DNA of 31,175 nt from Pseudomonadota bacterium. Its GTDB lineage: Bacteria; Pseudomonadota; Alphaproteobacteria; Rhizobiales; Devosiaceae. How positions within the stretch are numbered: the stretch's first letter is position 1; every line of letters starts with the position of its first letter. This document shows, piece by piece, positions 15,825 to 25,388 of this stretch. A model generated the notes under the pieces. The model saw only the letters and a program-made list of their open reading frames with translations. It was not told where the DNA came from and searched no databases. The stretch spans positions 1 through 31,175 of the forward strand of contig JAEYTY010000087.1 of NCBI GenBank assembly GCA_023433775.1. The letters are read 5' to 3'. The translations under genes were made by a program, and so were the position numbers.

Positions 15825-16343
15825 ATGATCGAGCTCCTGATTAAAATTCAGAGCCTGATCGAGCGTGCGCTCATGGTCATCGCGTGTATCGCGATGGCCA
15901 CCATGATGTGCGCAATCTCAGCCGACGCATTGGGACGCTATCTGTTCCGTCACCCCATAGTCGGCACCTATGAGGTGGTCAGTCTCTATCTCATGGTCAT
16001 CATCACGTTCATGGCGGCATCGGGCACCTATGCCGCCGGCTCTCAGGTGCGGATGGACATTCTCCTCGCCTGGTTGCGCCGCGTCACGAACGGATGGATC
16101 GACCGCTTCAATGCATTGATTATGGCAGCAGGGCTGGGCGTCTTGACCTATTTCACCGGGCAGGAAGCCCTTCATAAAATCGCGGGCCTGCACACCAGCT
16201 TCGGCGTCATCCAGTTCCCGCTCTATTTGAGCTATGTCTGGGTTCCGCTCGGCTGCGGCGTGCTGACCCTGCGTCTCATCCTTGAGATGGTGACCGGGCC
16301 CGCGCGCGCTGAACAAGACCCGGTCAGCGGGGACGCGCTATGA
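15825..16343 (+). CDS. TRAP transporter small membrane subunit (DctQ family)
   Basis: 172 residues with four hydrophobic segments at about 12-32, 45-65, 88-108 and 127-150. The segment GRYLFRHPIVGTYEVVSLYLMV is characteristic of DctQ proteins. The subunit partners DctM in the inner membrane. It starts 2 bases after the dctP stop. Its own TGA (16341-16343) overlaps the dctM ATG (16340), so the two membrane subunits are translationally coupled. Confidence 0.92.
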   Translation: MIELLIKIQSLIERALMVIACIAMATMMCAISADALGRYLFRHPIVGTYEVVSLYLMVIITFMAASGTYAAGSQVRMDILLAWLRRVTNGWIDRFNALIMAAGLGVLTYFTGQEALHKIAGLHTSFGVIQFPLYLSYVWVPLGCGVLTLRLILEMVTGPARAEQDPVSGDAL

Positions 16344-17629
16344 TCCTCGCCGCCATTAGCGTAACAGCGCTGCTCTTTGTCTTGATGCTGATCGGCATCC
16401 CGGTCGCCTTTTCCCTTCTCATCGCGGGCGGCATCGGCCTCTGGTGGACAGGCGGCTGGGCTGTCTTGATCGGCATTCTCAAGGGCGGGCCCTATGAAGC
16501 CGTTGCCAGCTACACGCTGTCCACCCTGCCCATGTTCATCCTCATGGCCGAATTTCTGTCGGTCGGAGGTGTGACGCGAGATATCTTCGTTTCCGCCAAT
16601 AAATGGCTGGCGCACAGGCGCGGCGGCCTCGTCTATGCCGCACTGGCCGGCGGGTCATTCCTTGCGGCCGTGGTCGGCTCCAGCAGTGCCGCCGCCGCCA
16701 GCCTCGCCAATGCCGCCTTTCCCGAAATGCGTCGGCATGGCTACAAAGACAGCTTTGCGGCTGGCGCCATTGCCGTTATCGGCACGCTGGGGCTGATGAT
16801 CCCGCCTTCGATAGCCTTCGTGCTCTTTGGCGTGCTCACCGAGACGTCAATTGGCAAGCTCTTGCTGGCCGGCATTCTGCCGGGGGTGCTCACGGCCCTG
16901 GGCTACCTCGTCGCCATCAATATCATTGTTCGAATTGATCCGCAGGCGGCGCCCAGCGTGCTGGAAAAGGCAAGCCTTAGGGAACGCGTCTCCTCGCTCA
17001 GGGGCGTTTGGCCATCAATGCTGCTGTTCGGCGCCATCGTCTTCATGATCTATGGCGGCGTAGCAACCACGACTGAGGTCGGTGCCCTCGCCGCCCTGGC
17101 GGCCTTTGTCATCGTGCTGGTGTCGCGGCGCATGACACCGGCCAAATTCTGGGAAGCGCTCAAAAACGCGACGCAGCATTCGAGCATGATCCTCGTCATC
17201 GTCGCGCTGGCAGGCCTATACGGCGTCTTCCTGACACTGACCGGGGTGACGCAGGATCTGGTGCTTTACATAAACAGCCTCGATATCGCGCCCATCTGGA
17301 TCCTGCTCAGCATCGTTGCGATTCTTCTCGTTCTCGGCTGCTTCATGGACCAGCTTGCCATTCTGGTGCTGACAGTGCCGGTGACCATGCCGATCCTGAT
17401 CAATCTCGGCTACGATCCGATCTGGATTGGCGTCATCTACGTCAAGGCCGCAGAAATTGGCCTGGCGACGCCACCCTTGGGGTTGAATTCCTTTGTGGTT
17501 TCCGCGGTGACCAAGCTTCCGGTGACCACGGTTTTCAAGGGCATCTGGGCCTTTATCGCCGTCGATATCGTGGTGCTGGCGCTGCTGATCGCCTTTCCCC
17601 AGATCGCGCTGCTGATCCCCAATTTCTGA
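16340..17629 (+). CDS. TRAP transporter large permease subunit (DctM family)
   Basis: 429 residues, about twelve hydrophobic segments, standard length. DctM is the sodium-driven permease that takes solute from the DctP receptor. Family marks are the N-terminal IGIPVAFSLLIAGGIGLWW and PMFILMAEFLSVGG. GSSSAAAASLANAAFPEM and the repeated amphipathic segment LGLMIPPSIAFVLFGVLTE follow, and near the end AEIGLATPPLGLNSFVV. The start overlaps the dctQ stop by four bases. The stop shares one base with the ATG of the hydrolase gene (17629), so the operon runs dctP-dctQ-dctM-hydrolase. Confidence 0.95.
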   Translation: MILAAISVTALLFVLMLIGIPVAFSLLIAGGIGLWWTGGWAVLIGILKGGPYEAVASYTLSTLPMFILMAEFLSVGGVTRDIFVSANKWLAHRRGGLVYAALAGGSFLAAVVGSSSAAAASLANAAFPEMRRHGYKDSFAAGAIAVIGTLGLMIPPSIAFVLFGVLTETSIGKLLLAGILPGVLTALGYLVAINIIVRIDPQAAPSVLEKASLRERVSSLRGVWPSMLLFGAIVFMIYGGVATTTEVGALAALAAFVIVLVSRRMTPAKFWEALKNATQHSSMILVIVALAGLYGVFLTLTGVTQDLVLYINSLDIAPIWILLSIVAILLVLGCFMDQLAILVLTVPVTMPILINLGYDPIWIGVIYVKAAEIGLATPPLGLNSFVVSAVTKLPVTTVFKGIWAFIAVDIVVLALLIAFPQIALLIPNF

Positions 17630-18438
17630 TGGGCGTGGCAGAAACTGACATCAATGGACTTTCGGTTCGGGAATGGGGAAACCCGGACGGACCGGAAGTC
17701 GTCTTTGTTCATGGCGTCGTGCAAAGCCAGAAAGCCTTTGCGCGGCAACAGGCAGATATGCTGTCGCAATTCCGGATGGTGTCCTACGATCTCGCCGGGC
17801 ATGGCGACTCGATCAAGCCCAGCAACCCGGACAGATATTCAGCTCCATCCCACGCCTCTGATCTCCGCGATATCCTCGATGCCAAAGGCATTGTCCGGCC
17901 AGTGCTTGTCGGCTGGTCCTTGGGCGCGCGCCTGATCGCAAAATATGTCCGGCTCTATGGCACATCCCGTATCGCCGGTGTGGTGCTGACCGGCGCGCGC
18001 GCTGTGCATTCAGACGACGCATCGACGCGCGGGCCAGCCTCGGGCCTGATTGCCCGCATGACGTCCGCCGATCCCCAGGAGCGCGAGGCGTCATTGCACG
18101 CTTTTCTCAGGGCTCAGGTTCATGCCCCGCTCAGTGATGCCGATTTCGCGCTGATGCGGGCCTATAATATGCAGTGCCCGCTCCATGTCCGCACCGCCAT
18201 TCTGGACTGGTCCCGCCAATATTTTCCGGACTACACGGCCATAGACGTGCCTATGCTCATGATCCATGGGGCCGAAGACAGCGTGGCATTGCCCACGCGC
18301 ATTCCCGCCTTTGCAGAGCAGCTTGGGGCGGAACTGATCGTCTATCCGGATGTCGGCCACATGCCGTTCTGGGAGGATGCGCCGCGCTTTAACGGCGACC
18401 TCCAGAGGTTCGTCACCTCTGTTGCCGGAACATCATAA
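17629..18438 (+). CDS. Alpha/beta hydrolase coupled to the TRAP operon
   Basis: 269 residues with an alpha/beta hydrolase fold. The oxyanion-hole motif VHGVV lies at 27-31, the nucleophile elbow GWSLG carries Ser97, the acid is Asp217 in GAEDS and the base is His244 in GHMPFWE. A cap of about 80 residues lies between strands 6 and 7. There is no signal peptide, so it acts in the cytoplasm. The ATG overlaps the dctM stop, so it is made together with the transporter. A plausible role is hydrolysis of an ester, lactone or enol-lactone imported by the TRAP system, which is inference. It converges on guaA with a 29-base gap and no visible terminator. Confidence 0.9.
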   Translation: MGVAETDINGLSVREWGNPDGPEVVFVHGVVQSQKAFARQQADMLSQFRMVSYDLAGHGDSIKPSNPDRYSAPSHASDLRDILDAKGIVRPVLVGWSLGARLIAKYVRLYGTSRIAGVVLTGARAVHSDDASTRGPASGLIARMTSADPQEREASLHAFLRAQVHAPLSDADFALMRAYNMQCPLHVRTAILDWSRQYFPDYTAIDVPMLMIHGAEDSVALPTRIPAFAEQLGAELIVYPDVGHMPFWEDAPRFNGDLQRFVTSVAGTS

Positions 18439-18467
18439 CGGCTTAGGATACGCTTGGGTGGACGTGA

Positions 18468-20036
18468 TCACTCCCACTCGATGGTGCCGGGCGGCTTGCT
18501 CGTCACGTCATAGACCACCCGGTTGATGCCGCGCACTTCGTTGATGATGCGGGTCGCCGTCCGCCCGAGGAAATTCATGTCGAACTGATAAAAGTCCGCC
18601 GTCATGCCGTCGACCGAAGTGACGGCGCGCAGGGCGCAGACGAATTCATAGGTGCGTCCATCGCCCATGACGCCCACGGTCTGCACCGGCAGCAGCACGG
18701 CAAAGGCCTGCCAGATCTTGTCATACTGGCCAGACTTGCGGATTTCATCGAGATAGATGGCGTCGGCCTGGCGCAGAATATCCAGCTTTTCCGGCGTAAT
18801 GCCGCCGGGGCAGCGAATAGCAAGGCCCGGTCCCGGGAAGGGGTGGCGGCCGATAAAACTCTCGGGAATACCCAGTTCGCGGCCCAGCGCCCGCACTTCG
18901 TCCTTGAACAATTCGCGCAGCGGCTCGACGAGCTGCATATTCATGCGCTCGGGTAGGCCGCCGACATTGTGGTGGCTCTTGATGGTCACCGACGGCCCGC
19001 CGGTGAACGACACGCTTTCGATAACGTCGGGATAGAGCGTGCCTTGCGCGAGGAATTCGGCGCCGCCGAGCTTCTTGGCTTCTTCCTCGAACACTTCGAT
19101 GAACAGACGGCCAATGATCTTGCGCTTGGTTTCTGGATCCGACTGGCCTTCCAGCTCGCCGATGAACAGCTTTTCGGCGTCCACATGCACCAGCGGGATA
19201 TTGAACTGGTCGCGGAACATGGTGACGACCTGCTCGCTCTCATTGAGCCGCATCAGGCCATGGTCGACATAGATGCAGGTGAGCTGGTCGCCGATAGCCT
19301 CATGGATCAAGACGGCGGCCACGGACGAATCCACGCCGCCGGAGAGCCCGCAGATCACCTTGCCGGAGCCGACCTGCTCACGGATTTTGGCGACCATTTT
19401 CTGGCGGTAGGCCGACATGTTCCAGTCAGCCTCGAGCCCGACGATCTTGTGCACGAAATTGGCCAGCAGCTTGCCGCCATCGGGCGTATGCACCACTTCG
19501 GGGTGGAACATGGTGGTATAGTATTTGCGGCTCTCGTCACCGGCAATGGCAAAGGGCGCATTGGGCGAGGTCGCCATGACCTTGAAGCCTTCGGGCAATT
19601 GCGTGACCCGGTCGCCATGGCTCATCCACACCGGATATTTGCCGCCGACCTCCCACACGCCCTCATAAAGAGCGCTGGGCTCCAGTACTTCGACATCGGC
19701 CCGGCCGAATTCGCGGTGGTGTCCACCCTCGACCTTGCCGCCCAGCTGCAGGCAGAAGGTCTGCTGGCCATAGCAGATGGCGAGGATCGGAAGGCCCGAG
19801 TCGATGATCGTCTGCGGCGCGCGCGGGCTCCCCTCTTCGGTCACCGAGGCGGGCCCACCTGAGAAGATGACGCCTTTTGGCTTCAGCGCGGCAAAGGCTT
19901 CCGCTGCGCTATTGAAGGGGTGGATTTCGCAATAGACACCGGTTTCCCGAATGCGGCGCGCAATCAGCTGTGTGACTTGCGAACCGAAGTCGACAATGAG
20001 AATGGTGTCGGGATGGGCATTGTCTGGGTGCTGCAT
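18468..20036 (-). CDS. guaA: GMP synthase (glutamine-hydrolysing)
   Basis: 522 residues. GuaA aminates XMP to GMP using glutamine and ATP. The N-terminal class I amidotransferase has its triad at Cys88 (AICYGQQ), His178 and Glu180 (MFHPEV). The ATP pyrophosphatase domain has the P-loop SGGVDSS at 232-238. The C-terminal dimerization domain ends KPPGTIEWE. Most GuaA proteins read CYGMQ or similar; Gln replaces Met here, probably a neutral change. Start ATG at 20036 has no obvious ribosome binding site. It lies on the same strand as guaB, with tspO, an RNA methyltransferase and a MAPEG gene between them. Confidence 0.97.
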   Translation of the reverse strand: MQHPDNAHPDTILIVDFGSQVTQLIARRIRETGVYCEIHPFNSAAEAFAALKPKGVIFSGGPASVTEEGSPRAPQTIIDSGLPILAICYGQQTFCLQLGGKVEGGHHREFGRADVEVLEPSALYEGVWEVGGKYPVWMSHGDRVTQLPEGFKVMATSPNAPFAIAGDESRKYYTTMFHPEVVHTPDGGKLLANFVHKIVGLEADWNMSAYRQKMVAKIREQVGSGKVICGLSGGVDSSVAAVLIHEAIGDQLTCIYVDHGLMRLNESEQVVTMFRDQFNIPLVHVDAEKLFIGELEGQSDPETKRKIIGRLFIEVFEEEAKKLGGAEFLAQGTLYPDVIESVSFTGGPSVTIKSHHNVGGLPERMNMQLVEPLRELFKDEVRALGRELGIPESFIGRHPFPGPGLAIRCPGGITPEKLDILRQADAIYLDEIRKSGQYDKIWQAFAVLLPVQTVGVMGDGRTYEFVCALRAVTSVDGMTADFYQFDMNFLGRTATRIINEVRGINRVVYDVTSKPPGTIEWE

Positions 20037-20112
20037 GGCGAGGCTTTAGCCAGACTGCGCGGATTCCGCAAGCGGGGCGTTGGCAAAGCGCCCGTGCATA
20101 TTCGGGGGGACT

Positions 20113-21330
20113 ATGGCGGATAACGACAATCGCCTGCTTGGCGCCGATTTCGTCCGCGCCGGCGCCTGCATGATTGTGCTGCTGCATCATCTCGGCCAGC
20201 GTGTCGATCATGACTCCGCGCTGGGCCGGGAGCCATGGCAGGTTTTTAGCAATGGCGGAGGCCTGGGCGTCGGCATTTTCTTTGTGCTGAGCGGCTTTCT
20301 GCTGTCCCTGCCCTTCTGGCGCGCGCTGGATGCCGGCACGGCTTTGCCGTCCCTGCGCGTCTATGCCCTGCGCCGCGCCGCACGCATCCTGCCCGGCTTC
20401 TGGCTCACGCTGACGCTGACCTTCATCCTCAGCTTCACCCTCTTCGGCGCCACGCTCGATCAATGGCTCTGGATTCGGTTTTTCGCCGGATTTTTCCTCG
20501 TCAGCGACTGGCACTGGCTCACCCTGTTTCCGGTGGAGGTCAATGCACCGCTCTGGTCCATCGGCTTCGAGATAACCGCCTATGCCATCCTGCCTCTTGG
20601 CTTCGTCGCCCTTGCCCTACTGGGCCGGCCCCTGCCAGCGATCATCAAGCGCGTGGCATGGCTGGCAATTATCGCCCTTGCGCTTGGCGCACACATGGCC
20701 TTTTCCCATTTTGTCGAGGTCGACCCGATCAACAAGGGTTGGGAATACGGCCTGCAGGGCGGCGCAAAAACCTGGATGCCCTGGTTCAACCCGTTCAGCT
20801 TCTTTGCCATGTTCGCGCTGGGCGCGCTGGTGGGCGGTGTCCAGACGTTCGTGGCGCGCTGGCACCATTGGGTCTTCGACCTCGTATTCGTGGCTGCCCT
20901 CGTCGCCGCAGGCCAATACATGTGGGATCTGGCCTCGGACGAACAGGGCGAGTTTTTCGGCTGGCTCCGCGTGCCCTACGCTTTTCCCACCATGCACCTG
21001 ATTGTGGGTTTTGCGCTCGCCACCGGGCCCTCGTCGCTGCTGGCCGGACGGCTCTTCGACAATTCGGTCGTGCGCTACATCGCCCGCATCTCGTTCGGCA
21101 TCTATGTCTGGCATTATCTGCTGATCGAGCTGGCGCGTGAGCTGTTCGTGCCCAAACTTGTCTATGGCCAGATGACCGATCCGGGCCTTTTCTGGCTGAC
21201 CGCGCTCGGCATTGTCGGCGCAAGCGTGCTCATCGCCGACCTCTCCTATCGCTGGCTGGAAGCACCCATCATGGCCTGGGCGCGGCGGTTTGAGCGGCGG
21301 CCAATAGCCACCGCTCCACAACCTGCCTAG
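20113..21330 (+). CDS. Acyltransferase family 3 membrane protein
   Basis: 405 residues with about ten hydrophobic segments. The acyltransferase-3 (OafA/NolL type) family moves acyl groups onto extracytoplasmic glycans or lipids. The N-terminal RAGACMIVLLHH (His25/His26) holds the conserved histidine region. GLGVGIFFVLSGFLLSLPFW, RRAARILPGFW and NAPLWSIGFEITAY are the other family motifs. There is no SGNH domain. The ATG at 20113 follows a GGGGGA purine run closely; an in-frame ATG at 20080 would add 11 residues. It is the only + strand gene inside the - strand gua block, divergent from guaA. Its stop overlaps the tspO stop by four bases. Confidence 0.9.
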   Translation: MADNDNRLLGADFVRAGACMIVLLHHLGQRVDHDSALGREPWQVFSNGGGLGVGIFFVLSGFLLSLPFWRALDAGTALPSLRVYALRRAARILPGFWLTLTLTFILSFTLFGATLDQWLWIRFFAGFFLVSDWHWLTLFPVEVNAPLWSIGFEITAYAILPLGFVALALLGRPLPAIIKRVAWLAIIALALGAHMAFSHFVEVDPINKGWEYGLQGGAKTWMPWFNPFSFFAMFALGALVGGVQTFVARWHHWVFDLVFVAALVAAGQYMWDLASDEQGEFFGWLRVPYAFPTMHLIVGFALATGPSSLLAGRLFDNSVVRYIARISFGIYVWHYLLIELARELFVPKLVYGQMTDPGLFWLTALGIVGASVLIADLSYRWLEAPIMAWARRFERRPIATAPQPA

Positions 21331-21809
21331 TTCAGCAGGGCAATCGAGAGATTGAGATAACCGGCGAAACTGACCCAGGCCAAATAAGGCGCAAACAGCC
21401 ACGGGGCGATCGTGTCATGGCGGCGGCTGGTCAGGATGAAGCCCACAATCGAGAGCCACATCAGCGCCAGAATGGCAAAGGCCAGCCAAGGCTGCTGGGC
21501 CAGAAACCACACCGGCGACCACGCCCAGTTGAGCAGCATCTGCGCGCCCCACAGCTTCATGGCCGTGGATTTGGGGTCGATCATCCAGATGCGCCAGCCG
21601 GCTACGGCGATCATCACATAAAGCGTGAACCAGACCGGCCCAAACACCCAGTTGGGCGGATTGAGCGGCGGCTTGGTGAGGGATTCATACCAGACGCCCG
21701 GCGTCGATTGCGTCCCGATCAGCGCCCCCACGCCGATGACCAGGGCGAGAAAGACGGCCAGGGCGATCCATGATTGCGGTGTACGATAGGAAATTGCAGC
21801 ACTCGACAT
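21327..21809 (-). CDS. tspO: TspO/MBR family tryptophan-rich sensory protein
   Basis: 160 residues, five transmembrane helices and many tryptophans. TspO is the bacterial relative of the mitochondrial translocator protein. It binds porphyrins and tunes stress and oxygen responses in some alphaproteobacteria. Motifs are SLTKPPLNPPNWVFGPVW near the first loop, GAQMLLNWAWSPVWF in helix 3 and PYLAWVSFAGYLN in helix 5. AAGGAG lies 7 bases before the ATG. That start codon and its upstream region can form a hairpin that covers the ATG. It follows the RsmB-like gene by 84 bases on the same strand. Confidence 0.93.
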   Translation of the reverse strand: MSSAAISYRTPQSWIALAVFLALVIGVGALIGTQSTPGVWYESLTKPPLNPPNWVFGPVWFTLYVMIAVAGWRIWMIDPKSTAMKLWGAQMLLNWAWSPVWFLAQQPWLAFAILALMWLSIVGFILTSRRHDTIAPWLFAPYLAWVSFAGYLNLSIALLN

Positions 21810-21854
21810 GAGACGGCTCCTTTTGAAGGCTCTGCCTCTTGAACGAGTCTCATG
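21807..21854 (-). promoter_or_regulatory. tspO leader inverted repeat that includes the start codon
   Basis: CATGAGAC (21807-21814) and GTCTCATG (21847-21854) are perfect 8-base inverted copies. In the tspO mRNA the 3' arm contains the ATG itself, while the ribosome binding site AAGGAG lies in the loop. A small inner AGGC/GCCT hairpin can also form. Folding would hide the start codon. A DNA operator is the alternative reading. Confidence 0.4.
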
Positions 21855-21893
21855 CGCCGCTGGTTCATTTTCTGCCTAGAGGGCCTTGCCTGC

Positions 21894-23183
21894 CTAGTTC
21901 GCCTTGCGGATCAGGTGACAATAAAAGCCATCCGTGCCGGTGCGCCGTGGCGTGAGGCAAATCCCGCCCCCCGCCGTCGCCAGCCCTTCGGGCATATCTG
22001 TCACAAGCGCGCCCCGCCACGCCGCTGCTATGTCCGAAGTCTTGAATCCGGGATGCGCCTCCAGAAACGCGGTGACCTGATCATCATTCTCCTGGGGCAG
22101 GATCGAGCAGGTGATGTAGACCAGCGTGCCGCCGTGCTTGAGATACCGCGCGCCCTCTTCCAGCAATGCCGCCTGCTCGGCCTGCCGCTGCGCCAGCAGT
22201 TCGGGCGTCAGCTTCCACTTCGTATCGGGCCGCCGCCGCCAGGTGCCCGTGCCGGTGCAGGGCGCGTCGATCACCACGCGGTCGAGCTTGCCAACCAGGT
22301 CATCCAGCGCGCCGGGATGGGGCGCCCGCACCTGCGCATTGCGCACGCCATTGCGCTTCAGCCGGTCATAGATCGGCGCCAGCCGCGCCCGGTCGCTGTC
22401 ATAGGCGAAAATCTGGCCGCGATTGCCCATGGCCGCCGCCAGCGCCAGCGTCTTGCCGCCCGCTCCGGCGCAAAGGTCGAGCACCTGTTCGCCCGGTTGC
22501 GCTCCAGCCAAAGCCGCCACGATCTGGCTACCCTGGTCCTGAACCTCAAACCAGCCCTTCTGATAGCCCTCGTCCGTCGTCACATTGGGCGTACGCGCAT
22601 CGCGCGGCCCGGCGGGCATGGTGAGGCCCCATTGCGCAATCGCCATCGGCTGCGCCTCGAAGCGCGCCAGCGATTTCATCACCTTTTCCGGCGTCGATTT
22701 CAGCAGGTTTACCCGCAGGTCCAGCGATGGACGCCCGGCCATGGCCGCGCCCTCTTCCACCCAGTCCGCGCCAAAAGCCCGCTCAAGTGACGGCGCCACC
22801 CATTCCGGCACATCGGCCCGCACCACATCCGGCGCCGTCGAAATATCGGCGCCCGCCGCCGCAATTTCCGCCTCGCTCAGCGCCTCGGGCGCATGGCTGT
22901 CCGCCGCAAAAGCCGCGTTCAGCCCGTCTGCACTCTCGCCCCAGTCGCGCATTGCCACGGCCAGCACCAGCGCCCGCGGGCTCTCGCTGCCCATCACAAA
23001 GCCATGCGAAGCCCGGCGGCGCAGCGCGTCATAGACGAGATTGCCGATGGCGGCGCGATCCCCTGCCCCGGCAAAGCGATTATTGATGCCCCAGGCCTTG
23101 AGCGCCTCCGAAACCGGGCGCTTGCGCTGTTCCATATCGGCCAGAATATCGATGGCGGCGGCGAGACGGCCGGGAAGGCGCAT
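21894..23183 (-). CDS. RsmB/NOP-family RNA (cytosine-5) methyltransferase
   Basis: 429 residues. It is an S-adenosylmethionine-dependent m5C RNA methyltransferase. The SAM-binding motif LDLCAGAGGKTLALA is followed by DAPCTGTGTWRRRPD with Cys309 and YITCSILPQEND with Cys359. These are the two cysteines used for product release and catalysis in this family. The N-terminal 130 residues (LAAAIDILADMEQRKRPVSEAL) resemble a diverged RNA-binding or NusB-like domain. Target position is unknown; Hyphomicrobiales usually carry more than one member, so I give no symbol. It starts 10 bases after the MAPEG stop, so the two are cotranscribed. Confidence 0.9.
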   Translation of the reverse strand: MRLPGRLAAAIDILADMEQRKRPVSEALKAWGINNRFAGAGDRAAIGNLVYDALRRRASHGFVMGSESPRALVLAVAMRDWGESADGLNAAFAADSHAPEALSEAEIAAAGADISTAPDVVRADVPEWVAPSLERAFGADWVEEGAAMAGRPSLDLRVNLLKSTPEKVMKSLARFEAQPMAIAQWGLTMPAGPRDARTPNVTTDEGYQKGWFEVQDQGSQIVAALAGAQPGEQVLDLCAGAGGKTLALAAAMGNRGQIFAYDSDRARLAPIYDRLKRNGVRNAQVRAPHPGALDDLVGKLDRVVIDAPCTGTGTWRRRPDTKWKLTPELLAQRQAEQAALLEEGARYLKHGGTLVYITCSILPQENDDQVTAFLEAHPGFKTSDIAAAWRGALVTDMPEGLATAGGGICLTPRRTGTDGFYCHLIRKAN

Positions 23184-23193
23184 GGCGTTTACT

Positions 23194-23619
23194 CTAGGCG
23201 GTGAGAATGCGGATGGTCAGCCATAGCCAGAACAGGCTCACCACGGCAAGGCCGGCGCAGAAGACGAAGAAGCGCGGAAAGAGCCGGTTGCTGGTAGTAT
23301 GGATAAAGGCGTGCACATAGCGCAGCATCACGAAAACCCAGGCCAGCACGACCTCGACCCAGCCCACTGCCCCCAGCTGCAGCGCGGCCAGCGCGCCCAC
23401 GAAAAACAGCACCGGCAGCTGGAACTGGCTGTCAAAGCTGTTGGACAGCAGCTTGGCCTTGAGGTGCCAGCCAGTGCGGTCCACCGCCACATCGGCCGCC
23501 TTGACCGCGCCGCTGGCGACGCGCGGCACGCGCTCCTGCCCCAGCCGGACAAGGATCAGCAAGGTCAGCAACACCTGCGCCGCCATGGCGAGCAGCAGCA
23601 ATTTTTCGACGAGAGGCAT
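23194..23619 (-). CDS. MAPEG family membrane protein
   Basis: 141 residues with four hydrophobic segments (about 6-26, 62-82, 86-104 and 118-138). MAPEG proteins are related to microsomal glutathione S-transferases. NSFDSQFQLPVLFFVGALA and WVFVMLRYVHAFIHTTSN carry the family's conserved Asn, Glu/Gln and Arg-His positions. Enzymatic activity is not known for this bacterial subgroup. It lies 99 bases downstream of guaB and 10 bases upstream of the RNA methyltransferase, an arrangement I recall as common beside guaB in Hyphomicrobiales. Confidence 0.86.
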   Translation of the reverse strand: MPLVEKLLLLAMAAQVLLTLLILVRLGQERVPRVASGAVKAADVAVDRTGWHLKAKLLSNSFDSQFQLPVLFFVGALAALQLGAVGWVEVVLAWVFVMLRYVHAFIHTTSNRLFPRFFVFCAGLAVVSLFWLWLTIRILTA

Positions 23620-23663
23620 GGTCCAGGCTCCGGCTGAGATTCACTATTCAGCAGTAACGGCTT

Positions 23664-23688
23664 GCGCGGGAATCAGTTTTCCCCGCGC
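23664..23688 (-). terminator. GC-rich hairpin after guaB, possible terminator
   Basis: GCGCGGGAA (23664-23672) pairs with TCCCCGCGC (23680-23688) as nine base pairs including one GU, around a 7-nt loop, 31 bases past the guaB stop. No T-run follows on the - strand, so termination would be incomplete or factor-aided. It may act as a stabilising or attenuating hairpin ahead of the MAPEG gene. Confidence 0.4.
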
Positions 23689-23718
23689 CCGCCGCGCTTC
23701 GCCGCCCCCGGCGAGAGC

Positions 23719-25221
<1,503 letters not shown>

Positions 25222-25241
25222 GGCCAGACCCTTCCTGCCTA

Positions 25242-25282
25242 CCGGTAAAAACCAGCGATGTTGGAATGTGAACCGGCGCTGG
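25242..25282 (-). promoter_or_regulatory. Terminator-like hairpin in the guaB 5' leader
   Basis: Read on the - strand, CCAGCG (25282-25277) pairs with CGCTGG (25257-25252) across a 19-nt loop and is followed at once by five T (25251-25247). The loop begins CCGGT (25276-25272), which could instead pair with ACCGG (25246-25242) just after the T-run. That would give two competing folds. It ends about 10 bases before the guaB ribosome binding site. The stem is short, so this is a candidate only. Confidence 0.35.
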
Positions 25283-25388
25283 AAATGCGCGGGTTCAGGT
25301 TGGCGAGGGTCAATAGCACCCGCAAACCACTTTGCCTAGGGGCAGGATTTGCGGCATGGTTGCCATGCTTGAAGCGGGGAGCGCCGGA

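Noticed and set aside
20037..20112. Divergent promoters between guaA and the acyltransferase gene
   Set aside because: Only poor matches (TTGCGG/TAAAGC on the - strand) that would place the start inside the guaA start codon region.
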